Origin: Phragmites australis | Taxonomy: Eukaryota > Streptophyta > Magnoliopsida > Poales > Poaceae | NCBI RefSeq assembly: GCF_958298935.1 | Contig: NC_084924.1 | Coordinates: 25,331,819-25,395,818 of the forward strand | DNA length: 64,000 nt | Direction of reading: 5' to 3' | Shown here: piece by piece, positions 13,301-23,893 of the stretch | Layout: every line of letters begins with the position of its first letter | How positions within the stretch are numbered: the stretch's first letter is position 1 | The notes under the pieces: model-generated | What the model saw: the letters and a program-made list of their open reading frames with translations, nothing else | Database searches by the model: none | What the model was told of the DNA's origin: nothing | Position numbers and translations under genes: made by a program

Positions 13301-14260
13301 TCTCAAATCTTGTTCAGCGAGTTTCTTCTAAATTCAAATACCACTTTATACTGTCATCCAACTCAACAAGTTCCAACGGCTCATACTTGTTCATGCCAGT
13401 CTATCAAAATTGGTCGTGTCGGACTATATAATCTCTAAGTATTGTTTTAATAATGGAATCCATATTAGAATGCTTTGACATGTAGGGTACACATGTCGTT
13501 ACTCATACGCTATGGATTCAAGGTTTTAAAACAATATGCTAGAATTATATTGGATATCGTGCGCTAATTTTCTCGGACGTTCTTTTGCACCTTTTCCAGC
13601 AACCCCATATTTCCTTGCGCCACCGTCACGTCGTCGCATGTATCCAGTTTTTATTCTTTTCCCTGCCGATATCATGCCATCGCTATAGTTGGGGTTTTCC
13701 TTCGGCAAATAATGTCATAGATTTATTGAGGATATTCCCAAGGAATATTTTATCTCCTTTTTCCTTTTAACTCTAATTTAATCTTCTGAAAGCATGTTCT
13801 CCTCCTTCTGAACTCTGATTTAAGCAGTTCTTGTGCCTAAATTCTTCTAAAATCATATCCTATCCAAGCATAGTGTTTTTATGATGTGTTGTCTCTATTT
13901 AGTGTATTGTTTCTTAGTTGTTTTGTGCTTATCTTTTTTCAGTAGATCTTGTGGGCAGAATATGACGTGTCAAGAAGAATCGATGAGCTACAAGGTCGAG
14001 ACTTCAAGATATGCTAGAACCGAGTCTACGAAGATAACTGAGCAGCAGCTAGGCAAGTGTCCTTGAACATCTTGCACCTATTTTAGGAATTTATGTTAGT
14101 TGTTTATCCTTCATGCATGCTTGTCTAATTTGGAATCTCATGCCCTTGCCTTCTGAGTATTTATCCACTAGAGAAAAGAGATATTAATTCTCGGCTAAAA
14201 GCTTCTGAACTTGCCCTCTAACCTAGCTGAGTTTGTCCTAAATATGGTATAGGTGGGACA
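10373..14260 (+). mobile_element. Long gypsy-type LTR (solo or truncated), Tekay/Del-like
   Basis: The start TGTCACACCCCAAAATTCC is the characteristic start of Tekay/Del-type chromovirus LTRs. The proposed end, ATAGGTGGGACA at 14249-14260, is the imperfect inverted counterpart (GGTGGGACA versus TGTCACACC). It coincides exactly with where Sirevirus gag sequence begins. No polyprotein is attached. The flanking 5-mers (TTGGA, GTTTG) do not match, so a clean solo-LTR insertion is not proven. The 3.9-kb length is long but plausible for this group. Confidence 0.5.
11456..11466 (+). promoter_or_regulatory. TATA box inside the long gypsy LTR
   Basis: CATATAAAAGG follows a pyrimidine-rich stretch (CTCTCCCTCCCTGCG) and is a good plant TATA box. 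It would mark the U3/R border of the LTR, with transcription running on the plus strand. Confidence 0.5.
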
Positions 14261-15851
14261 GTTTGGCTGCACATCATTCGAACTCCCAGCACTCTCCAAT
14301 CTAGATTCCAACTCCTTGATGCACACTGCTTTCAGTTCAACATCTTTTGCAAAAAAAAAGGGTAATTCATGCAGGCGCCTAAGAGAGTGGATCTAGAGTC
14401 CTCCTCAGAGAGCTTCTTCTCAGCAGTCTCAAGTCGACTGGCAACTTGAGCTTGCAAAACATGAAGCTCGGTAAGTTCTGTCATAACCACCAAACAACTC
14501 TCACACTCCTGATCATCACGTCTAGACCTAAGCAATGCAAGCTCAGAAGAAACAGACCCATACTTTGACCTAAGCTCCTTCAACTCATGCATAACTTTCT
14601 TAAGTAACTTATCCTGGCTAACGAGAGCATCATTCAAGGTATCGACTTAGATAGAAAGCTGATCGTAGGAAGGTAATACCTCGAAGGGATCAAGCTCGGG
14701 GTCGTTGTCATTGTTGTCGTCTGCCATAAAGCAGAGGTTAGTGAGGTCCTTGGCCTTCTTCTTACTCTTCACTTGCAGTTCATCCTCCTCTGAGCTCTCC
14801 TCCTCGCTTGAAAAGGTGTTGATGTCGCTAAGAGCTACCACAAACGCCCTAGAAGCCGCATTGGCTGCCTTCTTGGCCATTTTGTCACAGTTCTTCTTGA
14901 AGAAGGACTTCTTATTCTTCTTCTTGTGCTTGTCGTAGTCATGGTCGCGATCTTCCTTCTTCTTGAGCTCAAGGCAGTCCACCTTGAAGTAGGTGGTGTC
15001 ACCACACTCAAAGCAGGCACAGGAACTGCTCCTCCTCCATTCTCAGCGGTTGTTGTAGAAGTGAGTGAATTTCTTCATGATCAGTGCAAGATCCTCATCA
15101 TCAAGCACATCTACCTGCTCCTCTATGATAGAGACCAATGAAAATAAAGCAAATCCATCAGATAAAAGTGTTAGCACAAGAAACACCAACTCCAGACTGG
15201 TTGCCACCACTAGGTCTGAAAACCAAAGCCATGTTCTGAGACAGGGAGTTTTCGAGACCAATCTGAACTGCCTTGGCTATCTTTGTGGACTTAAGCTTAC
15301 TGAAGAGTTCATCATAAGTTAATGTGTCATAACTTGAGTACTTTTCAATGCTCGAGATCTTCACTTCCCATATGCTATGATCCAGAGCATAGAGAAGCTT
15401 GATTACTCTGTCGTGGTCATAATAGGGCAAAATACCAGTTGATCGAAGATCGCTAACAATCCCATCAAAGCGAGCAAACATGGCATCCAAAGACTCTTCG
15501 AACCCTTGCACAAACATTTGATATTCTTGGTTGTATGTGCTTTAGCGTCTGGCCTTAATCTGATTAGTGCCCTCATGAAAGACTGAGTAGTCCAGATCTC
15601 TCGGACAGTACGGATGTGCTGAATCCTATCAAATTCATTCCGACTCAGGCTTGTGAACAAAATATTTCTGACCTTGTTGTTTGCCTCATACTGTTTGATT
15701 TGAACCTGAGTCGTGCGAGCAGCAGGGATCTCGTAGTTGAAATCAACTACCTCCCAAATTGCACTTCCTTAGCTTAAGAGATAAGCCTCCATGCAAAGTA
15801 GTATGAAAAATCACGACCATCAAACAACGGAATCTTCCCACTTCTCTCCAT
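14261..15851 (-). pseudogene. Sirevirus-like copia Gag remnant
   Basis: The minus strand begins MERSGKIPLFDGRDFSYYF at 15851. The UBN2-type Gag core follows at about 15660-15160 (FTSLSRNEFDRI, IRTVREIW, DHDRVIKLLYALD, YSSYDTLTYDELFSKL). Then comes a Lys/Glu-rich stretch (KKKNKKSFFKKNCDK, FSSEEESSEEDE) at 14982-14647. The last part is a coiled-coil-like tail at 14637-14332 (LLKKVMHELKELRSKYG). Long coiled-coil Gag tails are typical of Sireviruses. Stops and frameshifts break it, and it is truncated at 14261 by the gypsy LTR. Confidence 0.8.
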
Positions 15852-15898
15852 GTCACCTACGGATCACAAAACCAGTTAAGGTCAATATGTGATCAAAC

Positions 15899-15913
15899 CG
15901 GTTCTGATACCAA
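15899..15913 (-). other. Primer binding site of the Sirevirus-like fragment
   Basis: On the minus strand, TTGGTATCAGAACCGG lies two bases after the LTR end. It is complementary to the 3' end of initiator methionine tRNA (consensus TGGTATCAGAGC), the usual copia primer. Confidence 0.75.
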
Positions 15914-15914
15914 T

Positions 15915-17170
15915 TGTAGGAACGAGATTGACGACTAGAGGGGGTGTGAATAGGCATCTCAACAAATTTATTACGAAATCGATAGCCTTCTCCTATTTGG
16001 ATCACCCAACGTACCTCAAAACTCAAGCGGAAGTAAAAAATAGAGAGAAATTTTAATAAGAGAAAATTGAGGCAACACAACTCTACGGATGGTATATGAA
16101 CTATAGGTTTTATTTAAGATCGATGCATATATCTTAGTACTCGAAAGATCACAACATGCAAAAAAAAAAGATAAACACCAAGCAACGAAACTCTCTAAGT
16201 TGATTTTCTAAATGTAAGGAAATTCAAGACCTCATCACATAAGCGTGTGTATATGAATTTTATACCTCTAGCAACAAGAAAAATGACCTCATAAGGTGCT
16301 GAAATTTCAGCCAAAAATCCAAAAAAAAAAATCAAAACCGGAAACAAAAAACTTGCAAACTTGCAAGGGAACCAATAGAGGGAAACTAGAAGGCGAAGAA
16401 TTCAAGCATATGCAAAAATATAAACTTCATTACTAAAAGAGGTTAGCTCTATTTTAAACGGATTACAAGATTTATCTCTCAAAACTCTCACCTATTGCAT
16501 AGGCTTAGCACTCATCCTTCTCTCATTTAAAATACTAGATTTAAGCTCTCAAATGGGTGGCACAAGGGGGCTCAAGTGACTGGTTCTAACTTTCTTATAG
16601 TCCTACTCATCTATTTTATAGGACTAAAAATTTTTACCCCTAAGTTTTCTAACTTTTTCTCAAAATACTCCTATCTTGTAGTATATTTCTACCTACTACT
16701 AAGGGTATTTTAATCTATTTTATTCTCCACTCATCGGATGGCCGCGGCGCCTTCACGACTTAGTTTCACCTTAACGCACTTTGCGATGGTACCACGTACT
16801 CCTCCAGTCCTCTCACAGTTTTGAGGTCAAACCGCAAAACTGCCTACACGCTTCTCAAAGTATGACTCGCTGCCTTGCTTACACCTTAAGCAAGCGCTTC
16901 GATATCGATGCATGTACTCCGTCATGTGATCCAGACTGTCGACAAGTCTCTCCCGCTTCCGATCCTCAGGCTGTCTTATCACTTGCACCGACATCCCCTT
17001 CGCTTGACTTTGTCGACATACCGTCTTCCGTACTTTGCTTGACCTTCACGTGTTCAGTTAGAATCATTCTTGACTCCGTCCAGCCTTCTTGATCGTCTGG
17101 TACCAAGCACTCCGCTTGGCTCCGATTATCCCGCCGTCGACCGTCAAGTTGCATCCATCACCTGCAAACA
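15915..17170 (-). mobile_element. 5' LTR of the Sirevirus-like copia fragment
   Basis: In minus-strand sense it starts TGTTTGCAGGTGATGG (17170) and ends CTCGTTCCTACA (15915), immediately followed by the primer binding site. It has TG...CA ends and is about 1,256 bp. The inner end is secure because of the primer binding site. The outer end is inferred from the TG and plausible length. The 3' half of the element is absent. Confidence 0.6.
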
Positions 17171-18333
17171 TATATCTCTAACTCCAATTCCAGTTAGTTC
17201 ATAATCAATATGATTAAATAAAATCCTAAATCAATTCAAATCACATAAAAAATCATACAAAATCGAAGATCATCGAACGAAATAAATACCAATATAAATC
17301 ATTCATCATAAATAAATCAAAACATATTTTAACTTAATTTCTCACGATCAAACCTCGACGTTCATCTCCAGTACGTACAAGAGCAACCGCCATCTTTCTC
17401 GTCGTCCGTCCAAAAGCCAACAAAAGGTTTTAGATAAAACTGAAGGCACTGCAACTAGCGCACACATAAAATATGCATGCATGCACGCGCGTCGTACGTA
17501 CGTGTGTGCGGTCCATTACATGCATGCGCGCAAGCATATCGTCCAAGCATGATGCAGGTCGCTACAGTGGTGGGAACGTAGCAGTCGTGTTCAGATCGAT
17601 CATCTTCTCTTTTTATTACACCAATCAAACTTGTAACTAGAGTGACAAGAGGTCCTTATTAACAAATGAAAAGGCGACAAGTGTCCAGTTTTGCCACGAT
17701 GAATATTGTCGTGGCAGCTAATTAAGGTGAACCTAGTGGCCGTTTGAATTAAAGCTGACAAGTCATAGTTTCTCCAATTTTAACTCTTGTATTGTAGGCA
17801 TGGTTTAAAATATAATGGTGACTGCCTCGCGAGCAATCCAATGTGGCGAATAGGAACGGTGGCGTTAGAGAATTGAAAGGAAATTCTATAAAACTCGGTC
17901 TCACAGATAGATTCTCTTCTATGCTTGATATATATCCTCATCTACTCTTATCTGTGTTGCGTCAGACTGTTGGATTAAAAAAATAATATAAACAAAGATC
18001 TTTTTGTCTTTCTATGAAGAGTCTCACATAATTTATTTCCAGCGCCAGATCCGATCGCCCACCTCGGAGATAGCCTCCGCTAAGTCCCTTATAGGATAAC
18101 AGGTGGGTCCAGCTTGACAGAACAACGGTAGTCACATAGTTGTAGTTTCATGAGTAGCCAACTCTAACTATCAGTGGGCCCGTGAAATAGGCACAAAATG
18201 CTGTAGGTTTGTGACCCTTAGGACAGGTACGTGATAGGTTTGTGATTTTTGCTGGATTAATAAAGTTGGGCTACTCTCTAGTCATATCTTCCGACGGATG
18301 CTCACGTGGATGTCAAAGGGTTCACCTACTTAA
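17171..18333. other. Intergenic sequence, nothing recognised
   Basis: AT-rich sequence without a coding signal. A GCATGCATGCACGCGCGTC-type alternating stretch lies near 17470-17500. No transposon termini were identified. Confidence 0.5.
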
Positions 18334-18336
18334 TTA

Positions 18337-18362
18337 GACCAAACCCAACGGGTTCCCGTCCC
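18337..18362 (+). repeat. Left terminal inverted repeat of the Harbinger element
   Basis: GACCAAACCCAACGGGTTCC pairs with the reverse complement of the right end, GACCAACCCGAACCGTTTCC, differing by small indels. TTA flanks it on the outside. Confidence 0.85.
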
Positions 18363-19140
18363 GGGGCTCGTTCCCTTCGCGATGGGAAAACGCCCGAGAC
18401 GGGAACGCCAGCGCACTCCCAATCGCTTCCCCTCCCGGCGCGGCGTGGGATGGGAAAGGAGAGAGATTCCCTCGGCCGTGGGAACCTCTCTCCGTTCCCT
18501 TCGCGTAGACGGAGAGCGGAGAAGTGTCCGACAGTTGGTGTCGCGCGCTGGTGCGGAAGCCGCGGAGAGCCGGAGCGGAGGCGGCACGAGCAGGGAGGAC
18601 GGAGGAGCAAGGGTCGTCGGAGCGGCGATTGGGGCCAGGGGGGCAGGGCGACCGCGCGGGGACGGACGCGTCGACGTCGGCGGAGGTGGCCAGGCGGCGC
18701 AGCGTCTCATCGACGGCAGGTACGTCCCAGCCGCCATACCCGATCCGTAGATCCGAGGGAGAGTGGGTACTTGGATTGGGTTCCGTCGTGTAGGTGAGGT
18801 CAGGAGGGTCGTCGGCCCTTGCGGCGCGGGGGACGGAGCAGGGGGGGCAGGCGGCGCTCGCGCTAGAATGAGCGGTCCTCGGACATGGGGGAAGTCCGGA
18901 CGGGGTGAGCGAGATGTAGTGAACAGGCGGAGGGGTGGGTAGGCGGCGGCGGCGGAGGTCGATTGAGGAGTCCTCGGACATGGGGCAAGTCCGGACGGGG
19001 TGGGCGATGGAGGCATCGCAGGGGTCCTGGGTTCTGTGCATCGAACTACGGCGGAGGAGGTGGTGGGAGGGCGCGGTGAACTTGCGTTGCCGTCGGTGAA
19101 GGGGAGTCTTCGGGCTCATCGGATTGCCGTGGTGCACTCT
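18363..19140 (+). promoter_or_regulatory. GC-rich leader/promoter region of the Harbinger element
   Basis: About 800 bp just inside the left end are strongly GC- and CpG-rich, unlike the AT-rich surroundings. They contain long overlapping open frames in most phases on both strands, as expected of stop-poor GC-rich DNA, so I do not call them genes. The position upstream of the plus-strand ORFs suggests promoter or 5' leader sequence. No clear TATA box is seen. Confidence 0.35.
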
Positions 19141-19144
19141 GTAG

Positions 19145-19540
19145 ATGGACGCGGCAGCTCTGGCGATGCTTGTGTCGTTGATGCAACACCAAGTGCAGGA
19201 AGCGGCCGACGCGTTGAAGAAGGTAGCATCCGACAACATGAGCCCAGAGAGCACACCAGCGGCCGTCGATCTCAACATGGCGCTTCTACAAGTGGATGCA
19301 ATTGTCGGCGATTTGGGTCAGCTAGTCTTCCAGGTGGAGGATGCGATGCGGCGGTGTTCTCTGTCCTTGTCCACCGAGGAGGAGGACAGGACTACCGATG
19401 GGGTCGAAGGAGAGGCATGGGCTTCCTTCAACATCGCCGGTGATGACTCTGACCAAACTGAAGGGAGCTCGGAAGACGTGCTGTGCTCCAGTAGTGTAGA
19501 TTGTGGTTCGGTTGAGTCCGATAGGTCGTGGCGGCTATAA
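19145..19540 (+). CDS. Uncharacterised 131-residue ORF inside the Harbinger element
   Basis: The frame begins MDAAALAMLVSLMQHQVQEA with an alanine/leucine-rich, probably helical N-terminal half. It ends in an acidic Ser/Asp/Glu-rich half (EEEDRTTDG, DDSDQTEGSSEDV). It lies between the GC-rich leader and the ORF1 gene, on the same strand as ORF1. PIF/Harbinger elements normally carry only ORF1 and transposase, so this may be an extra gene, a 5' exon, or a captured host fragment. I do not recognise the protein and no function can be assigned. Confidence 0.4.
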   Translation: MDAAALAMLVSLMQHQVQEAADALKKVASDNMSPESTPAAVDLNMALLQVDAIVGDLGQLVFQVEDAMRRCSLSLSTEEEDRTTDGVEGEAWASFNIAGDDSDQTEGSSEDVLCSSSVDCGSVESDRSWRL

Positions 19541-19939
19541 TCTGGGCGCCGGTTAGGATGGAAAGGTGTGATCCTCAATTCTGTTCTTGTGCGCAGTGCG
19601 TGTGGTACCCGGAGTTAGTTTGCTATCTCGAAAATGCTTGTTTGTTGTCGCCTTAAGCACTGTGATGAACTGAACTGCTATCATGTTTGTTGTCCCCAAT
19701 TATTTTGGATCAGTATGGCACTACTATTTCCTCTGTATGGCAATAAGAATTTGTCCGCATTTGGTGTCCACATTTTGATTGCTTGTACTGGTCCATGGAA
19801 TGGCCTATTGCACACTGTACACTAGCAAATTTTACTGAACCAGGTGTATGTCATTTGTAATTACAATTTCATTGTTCTGGTATAGGGTAAATGCATCATC
19901 TTTTGTAGAAACTACAATACTTGATAATGTATCGTGTAT

Positions 19940-20640
19940 GGAGCAAAGCACCTTCTGGTGAATCAAGGATTGCTGTGCTATGCATAATGTATACCAATGT
20001 TCTGCTTGGTGGGGTGAATTGTCTATTAGCATTGGGACTGTAAGTGTGCAATAGGAGTGATTAGGTAGTCTTGTTTATGAATATGCCATTGATGGTCCGA
20101 AGGCCCTGAGTTGAGTACATTCTGGTGAATCAAAGATTGATGCACTATGCACCATGTTTTGCATTTTTCGGCTTGCTACATTATCAAGTGATATGTCTAT
20201 TAGCCTTTGGACTGTAACTGTCATCTTGGAGTGATTAGGTAGTCTTGTGTATGAATATGCCATAGGTGGTCCAAAGGCCCTGAGTTGAGTACATTCTGCT
20301 GGATCAATGGTTGATGTACTATGCACAATGTTTTGCAATGTTCGGCCTGTTACATTTGGTTGATATGTCTATTAGTCTTTGGACTGTAACTGTCATCTTG
20401 GAGTGATTAGGTAGTCTTGTGTATGAATATGCCATAGGTGGTCCAAAGGCCCTGAGTTGAGTACATTCTGCTGGATCAAAGGTTGATGTACTATGCACAA
20501 TGTTTTGCAATGTTCGGCCTGTTACATTTGGTTGATATGTCTATTAGTCTTTGGACTGTAAGTGTGCAATAGGAGTGAGTAGGTAGTCTTGTGTATGAAT
20601 ATGCCATATGTCTATTAGCCTTTGGACTGTAACTGTCATC
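19940..20640 (+). repeat. Tandem repeat block, unit about 172 bp
   Basis: The marker AGGTAGTCTTG recurs at 20063, 20237, 20409 and 20581, giving unit lengths of 174, 172 and 172 bp. Each unit also holds GGCCCTGAGTTGAGTACATT and GATATGTCTATTAG. A more diverged partial unit precedes the block from about 19940. The unit length is similar to plant satellite monomers, but the array is short and lies inside the Harbinger element, between its 131-codon ORF and ORF1. Confidence 0.9.
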
Positions 20641-20831
20641 TTTATCACATATTACCTGCTTGTTGCCCTATTACCTGTGATGTTTATCATAAACTTTGAA
20701 ACTTATCTTAATTGAAGGGGCCGAATGGATCCTTTTTATGAGAGCATCCTGCAGGACGGTTTCGACCGTATGACTTGGCGGGGTCAAGACATGGGTACCC
20801 AGGGGGGTCAATCGACGGTCCACAAGCAGAG

Positions 20832-21839
20832 ATGTCGCAGTTCTCACAGCCTACTGATCTTGGAGGGCAGTCCGAGTTAGGGCAGTTCAGTCTAGGGAGC
20901 GATGACAAGGGTACGAAGAAGGTCACCTCGAGGAAGAAGAAGAAGGTGGACGCGAAAACTGATAGAACCAAATGGACTGACGAGGAAGATGAGTTGTTGG
21001 TGTCGGCCTGGCTTAACGTAAGCCAAGATCCGGTTGTGGGCACGGATCAGTCCAGAGAGACCTATTGGGGGTGTATCGCAAAGTATTTCAACACTTACAA
21101 GAAGGACAGCATGATGCCGAGGACCGACAAAGCGCTCATCAATCATATGAAGCTGATCACGGATGCCGTGACAAAGTTTACGGTGCATTACAGGAAGGTG
21201 GAGCAGCTGAACCCGAGTGGCACCAATGAACGTGACAAGGTAACTGTACATTTCGCTGAAATTGTCCATGCATGTATAGTCGACCAGGACTTATATTTAT
21301 ATGCTTCGCAGATGGCAAGAGCGTGCTCCGCGTATAAAGCAATTGAGGGAAAACCCTTCGCATACACCCATTGTTGGGTGCTGCTGGCCGAGCACCCAAA
21401 GTGGCATGCACACGAAGCGGCAAAGGCGCAGAAGGTCTTGGAGCTTGCGGAAGCACAATGCAGCCAAGCTGCAGGCAATGACATCCCAAATGATGCCGCT
21501 TCCAACGCGTCGACGGACCTTCCCCGTCCTATTGGCCGTGACCAAGCGAAAGCTTCTCGAGCGCGCAAGTCGCCGTCGCCGTCCTCAATTCCAACCGTGT
21601 TCGGAGGAGCATATGAGCGACAATTGCAAGACATCAGTGAAACAAAGAAAGTGATGGTGGAACTTAAGAAGGAGCAGCTGGAGGTGATGCGTCTCCAAGC
21701 GACTGTCCGAATGAATGACCAAGACGAAAGAATTATGAAGGTCGATTTGGACACGGTTTCGGGACCACTACGGGAGTATTATAGGAAGCGCCAGGAAGAC
21801 ATAATGGCGCGGTGGAAGGTCCTAGAGAACCGAGATTAG
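20832..21839 (+). CDS. Harbinger ORF1: Myb/SANT-like accessory protein
   Basis: In PIF/Harbinger elements ORF1 is a DNA-binding partner needed with the transposase for mobility. The frame gives 335 residues from the first in-frame ATG. Residues about 45-95 form a Myb/SANT-like trihelix (RTKWTDEEDELLVSAWLNVS ... YWGCIAKYFNTYK). The rest resembles the NAM-associated C-terminal region (PFAYTHCWVLLAEHPKW) and ends in a charged helical segment (ERIMKVDLDTVSGPLREYY). The frame stays open upstream to about 20742 without an ATG. A different frame starting ATG at 20725 (MDPFYESILQDGFDRM) looks like the natural start, so a one-base slip in the G run near 20801 may have shortened it. Confidence 0.85.
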   Translation: MSQFSQPTDLGGQSELGQFSLGSDDKGTKKVTSRKKKKVDAKTDRTKWTDEEDELLVSAWLNVSQDPVVGTDQSRETYWGCIAKYFNTYKKDSMMPRTDKALINHMKLITDAVTKFTVHYRKVEQLNPSGTNERDKVTVHFAEIVHACIVDQDLYLYASQMARACSAYKAIEGKPFAYTHCWVLLAEHPKWHAHEAAKAQKVLELAEAQCSQAAGNDIPNDAASNASTDLPRPIGRDQAKASRARKSPSPSSIPTVFGGAYERQLQDISETKKVMVELKKEQLEVMRLQATVRMNDQDERIMKVDLDTVSGPLREYYRKRQEDIMARWKVLENRD

Positions 21840-22153
21840 GACGGTTGAACTCGTCAAATAGTTGTTAATCGGATTGTAATATTGATGGACATGTGTGTGT
21901 CATGGTACTGTGCAACTTCGGAATTATGAACTTTGCTTTGTAATATTTGTCACATTGAAGTAGTGTCATTGAGGACTGCAATAGTGGTTCATGTATTGAT
22001 TCGTAGTACTAGCATTACAAACCAAAGTACATGCCATAGCCGACTCAACTGGAAACATCACACAAAAGTACATGCGAACCGGTGACCCTATTGGGAACTT
22101 AAAACCAAACTTCATGCTTCAAACTAGCTTATGGAATACAAACTTTCGGCATT

Positions 22154-23506
22154 CTATTGTGCTCCATGCATACTCCAAAGGTGCTCCACAAGGTCCGCCC
22201 GCAATTGGCGGTGCACTGCACGGTTGCGGATAGCTTGAGTTGTTTCGACATAATGCAGGACACCTTCGTCACCACTTCGATGGACTTGAGTTGGTTCCCC
22301 CATGAAGTCGAACACCTGCACCGGGGAAGCGGTACCACGCTCGTCCTCAATTATCATGTTGTGCATAATAACGCATGCGGTCATGATATTATGCAAGGTA
22401 GACTGATCCCATACTCTAGCCGGCCCGCGAACAATAGCAAACCTAGATTGCAACACACCAAATGCACGTTCGACATCCTTGCGGAGAGCAGCTTGCATCG
22501 CGGAGAAATGGATGCTCTTGTTGCCTCGTGGAGCAGGAATTGCCTTCACTATGGTCGCCCATTCGGGGTATATGCCATCGCCGAGGTAGTATCCCATGTC
22601 GTACCTGTTACCATTTATGATGTACGAAACAGGTGGGGCACTCCCATCGATAAGCCTAGTAAATAAGTTAGAGCGGTGCAATATGTTTATATCGTTAAGA
22701 CTCCCAGGCATGCCAAAAAAAGCATGCCAAATCCATAAGTCATACGACGCAACCGCCTCCAAAACTATAGAAGGCTTGCGAGTATGGCCTGTGTACGCGC
22801 CATGCCATGCTTTTGGGCAGTTCTTCCATACCCAATGCATGCAATCGATGCTCCCGAGCATCCCGGGAAACCCACGGCGCTCCCCTTCTGCTAGGAGACG
22901 GGCGGTGTCAGTTTCATTGGGAGCCCGGAGATATTCTTCTCCGAACACCTGCACAATAGCTTGCACATATTTTCGTAAAGCCATCATCGCCGTGCTCGCT
23001 CCTATCCGCACGTACTCGTCAACTGCATCGGAACTGACTCCGTATGCTAGTTGCCGTATGGCCGCTGTCATTTTTTGCAAGGGGCTAAGGCCGAGCTTCC
23101 CCGTTGCATCCCTTCTCTGCCTGAACCAGGTGTCATGCTCCTCCACAGCGGCCGCAATATGCAAGAACAACCGCCGCGACATACGAAACCTGGGTGCGTG
23201 AAAATACATGACTCAGTGTACAGAAGGAAGGTTACGACTTCCATTACAAAATCGAACTTACCTCCGACGAAACAGGATATCGCCGTACACAGGGTTGTCG
23301 GCGAAGTAGTCGTTGTACAGCCTAGCAGCACCTTCGCGGTGTTGCCGGTCTATAACCGCATGGCCGGGCATCGACCCACGCTGCCTGCTACGACGCGCAG
23401 CTGCTGCTTCTTCCTCCTCGATGGCAATCAGCACAAGCAGCTCATCCTCTTCGTCACTCGAATCTGAGGAGAACATCATCATTTCCTCCGAATCTGAGGA
23501 GTTCAT
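22154..23506 (-). CDS. PIF/Harbinger transposase (DDE_Tnp_4 type), two exons
   Basis: Exon 1 runs 23506-23262 (acidic start MNSSDSEEMMMFSSDSSD). A 72-bp intron has GTAAGT and CACCCAG borders (23261-23190). Exon 2 runs 23189-22154. Splicing joins ...FRRR to FRMSRRLFL in frame and gives 426 residues, a normal length. The catalytic triad is visible as Asp197 (GSIDCMHW), Asp286 (YYLGDGIYP) and Glu322 (RKDVERAFGVLQ), with 35 residues between the last two. The conserved GHTRKPSIVLEAVASYDLWI block is present. There are no stops. It catalyses excision and insertion at TTA targets, presumably together with ORF1, which converges on it from the other strand. Confidence 0.93.
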
Positions 23507-23864
23507 CTTGTTTTTGGCAAAAGGAGGAACTAGTGTGACTCCGCTGTGAGCATGCTGGCCCTTTTTGTAGTGCTACAAATCTTCCCTGCGAAGCCACACT
23601 TCAGTGGCTTCCATTGCAAGCCGCTTGAAAAGTCCAACGTTTCCTTCCACCACAAGCCGTCTACCCATTCAACACTCTAATCCCGTACTGCATACGTCGT
23701 ACAAACGCATTCATCGTAGATATACAGATTCGGTACCAAGTATATTAAAATATTAAAAGTCTGTTGGGGAAGGGAATGGGGAAGGGAATGCTGTTGGAGT
23801 GCAGGATCCTGAAGGGAATGAATCTGGGAAGGGAATCGTGCTGGAAAGGGATTTTGGAGTGGGA

Positions 23865-23890
23865 AAGGAAGGAAACGGTTCGGGTTGGTC
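23865..23890 (-). repeat. Right terminal inverted repeat of the Harbinger element
   Basis: Ends ...GGAAACGGTTCGGGTTGGTC and is followed by TTA, matching the TTA before the left end. It is preceded by GGAAGGGAATG-type subterminal repeats at 23768-23870. Confidence 0.85.
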
Positions 23891-23893
23891 TTA

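Larger units (their letters stand above)
18337..23890. mobile_element. Complete PIF/Harbinger DNA transposon
   Basis: The left end GACCAAACCCAACGGGTTCC (18337) and right end ...CGGGTTGGTC (23890; reverse complement GACCAACCCG) form imperfect terminal inverted repeats. Each is flanked by TTA (18334-18336 and 23891-23893), the 3-bp target duplication preferred by PIF/Harbinger. The 5,554-bp interior holds the two genes typical of the superfamily, a Myb-like ORF1 on the plus strand and a DDE transposase on the minus strand, arranged tail to tail. An additional ORF and a tandem repeat block are unusual. Ends and transposase are intact, so it may be autonomous. Confidence 0.93.

Noticed and set aside
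18306..19278. Several 90-314-codon open frames on both strands
   Set aside because: They overlap each other in a very GC-rich stretch, some cross the Harbinger terminus, and none has domain features.
20030..20640. A CRISPR-like array or centromeric satellite
   Set aside because: The whole unit is repeated without unique spacers, and the array is short and enclosed by a transposon.
20775..20831. Upstream extension of Harbinger ORF1
   Set aside because: It would start at TTG. No ATG precedes 20832 in that frame before the stop at 20739.
21188..21754. 188-codon minus-strand frame
   Set aside because: It is an antisense shadow of the Myb-like ORF1.
22596..23201. 201-codon plus-strand frame
   Set aside because: It is an antisense shadow of the DDE transposase, which has all catalytic motifs.
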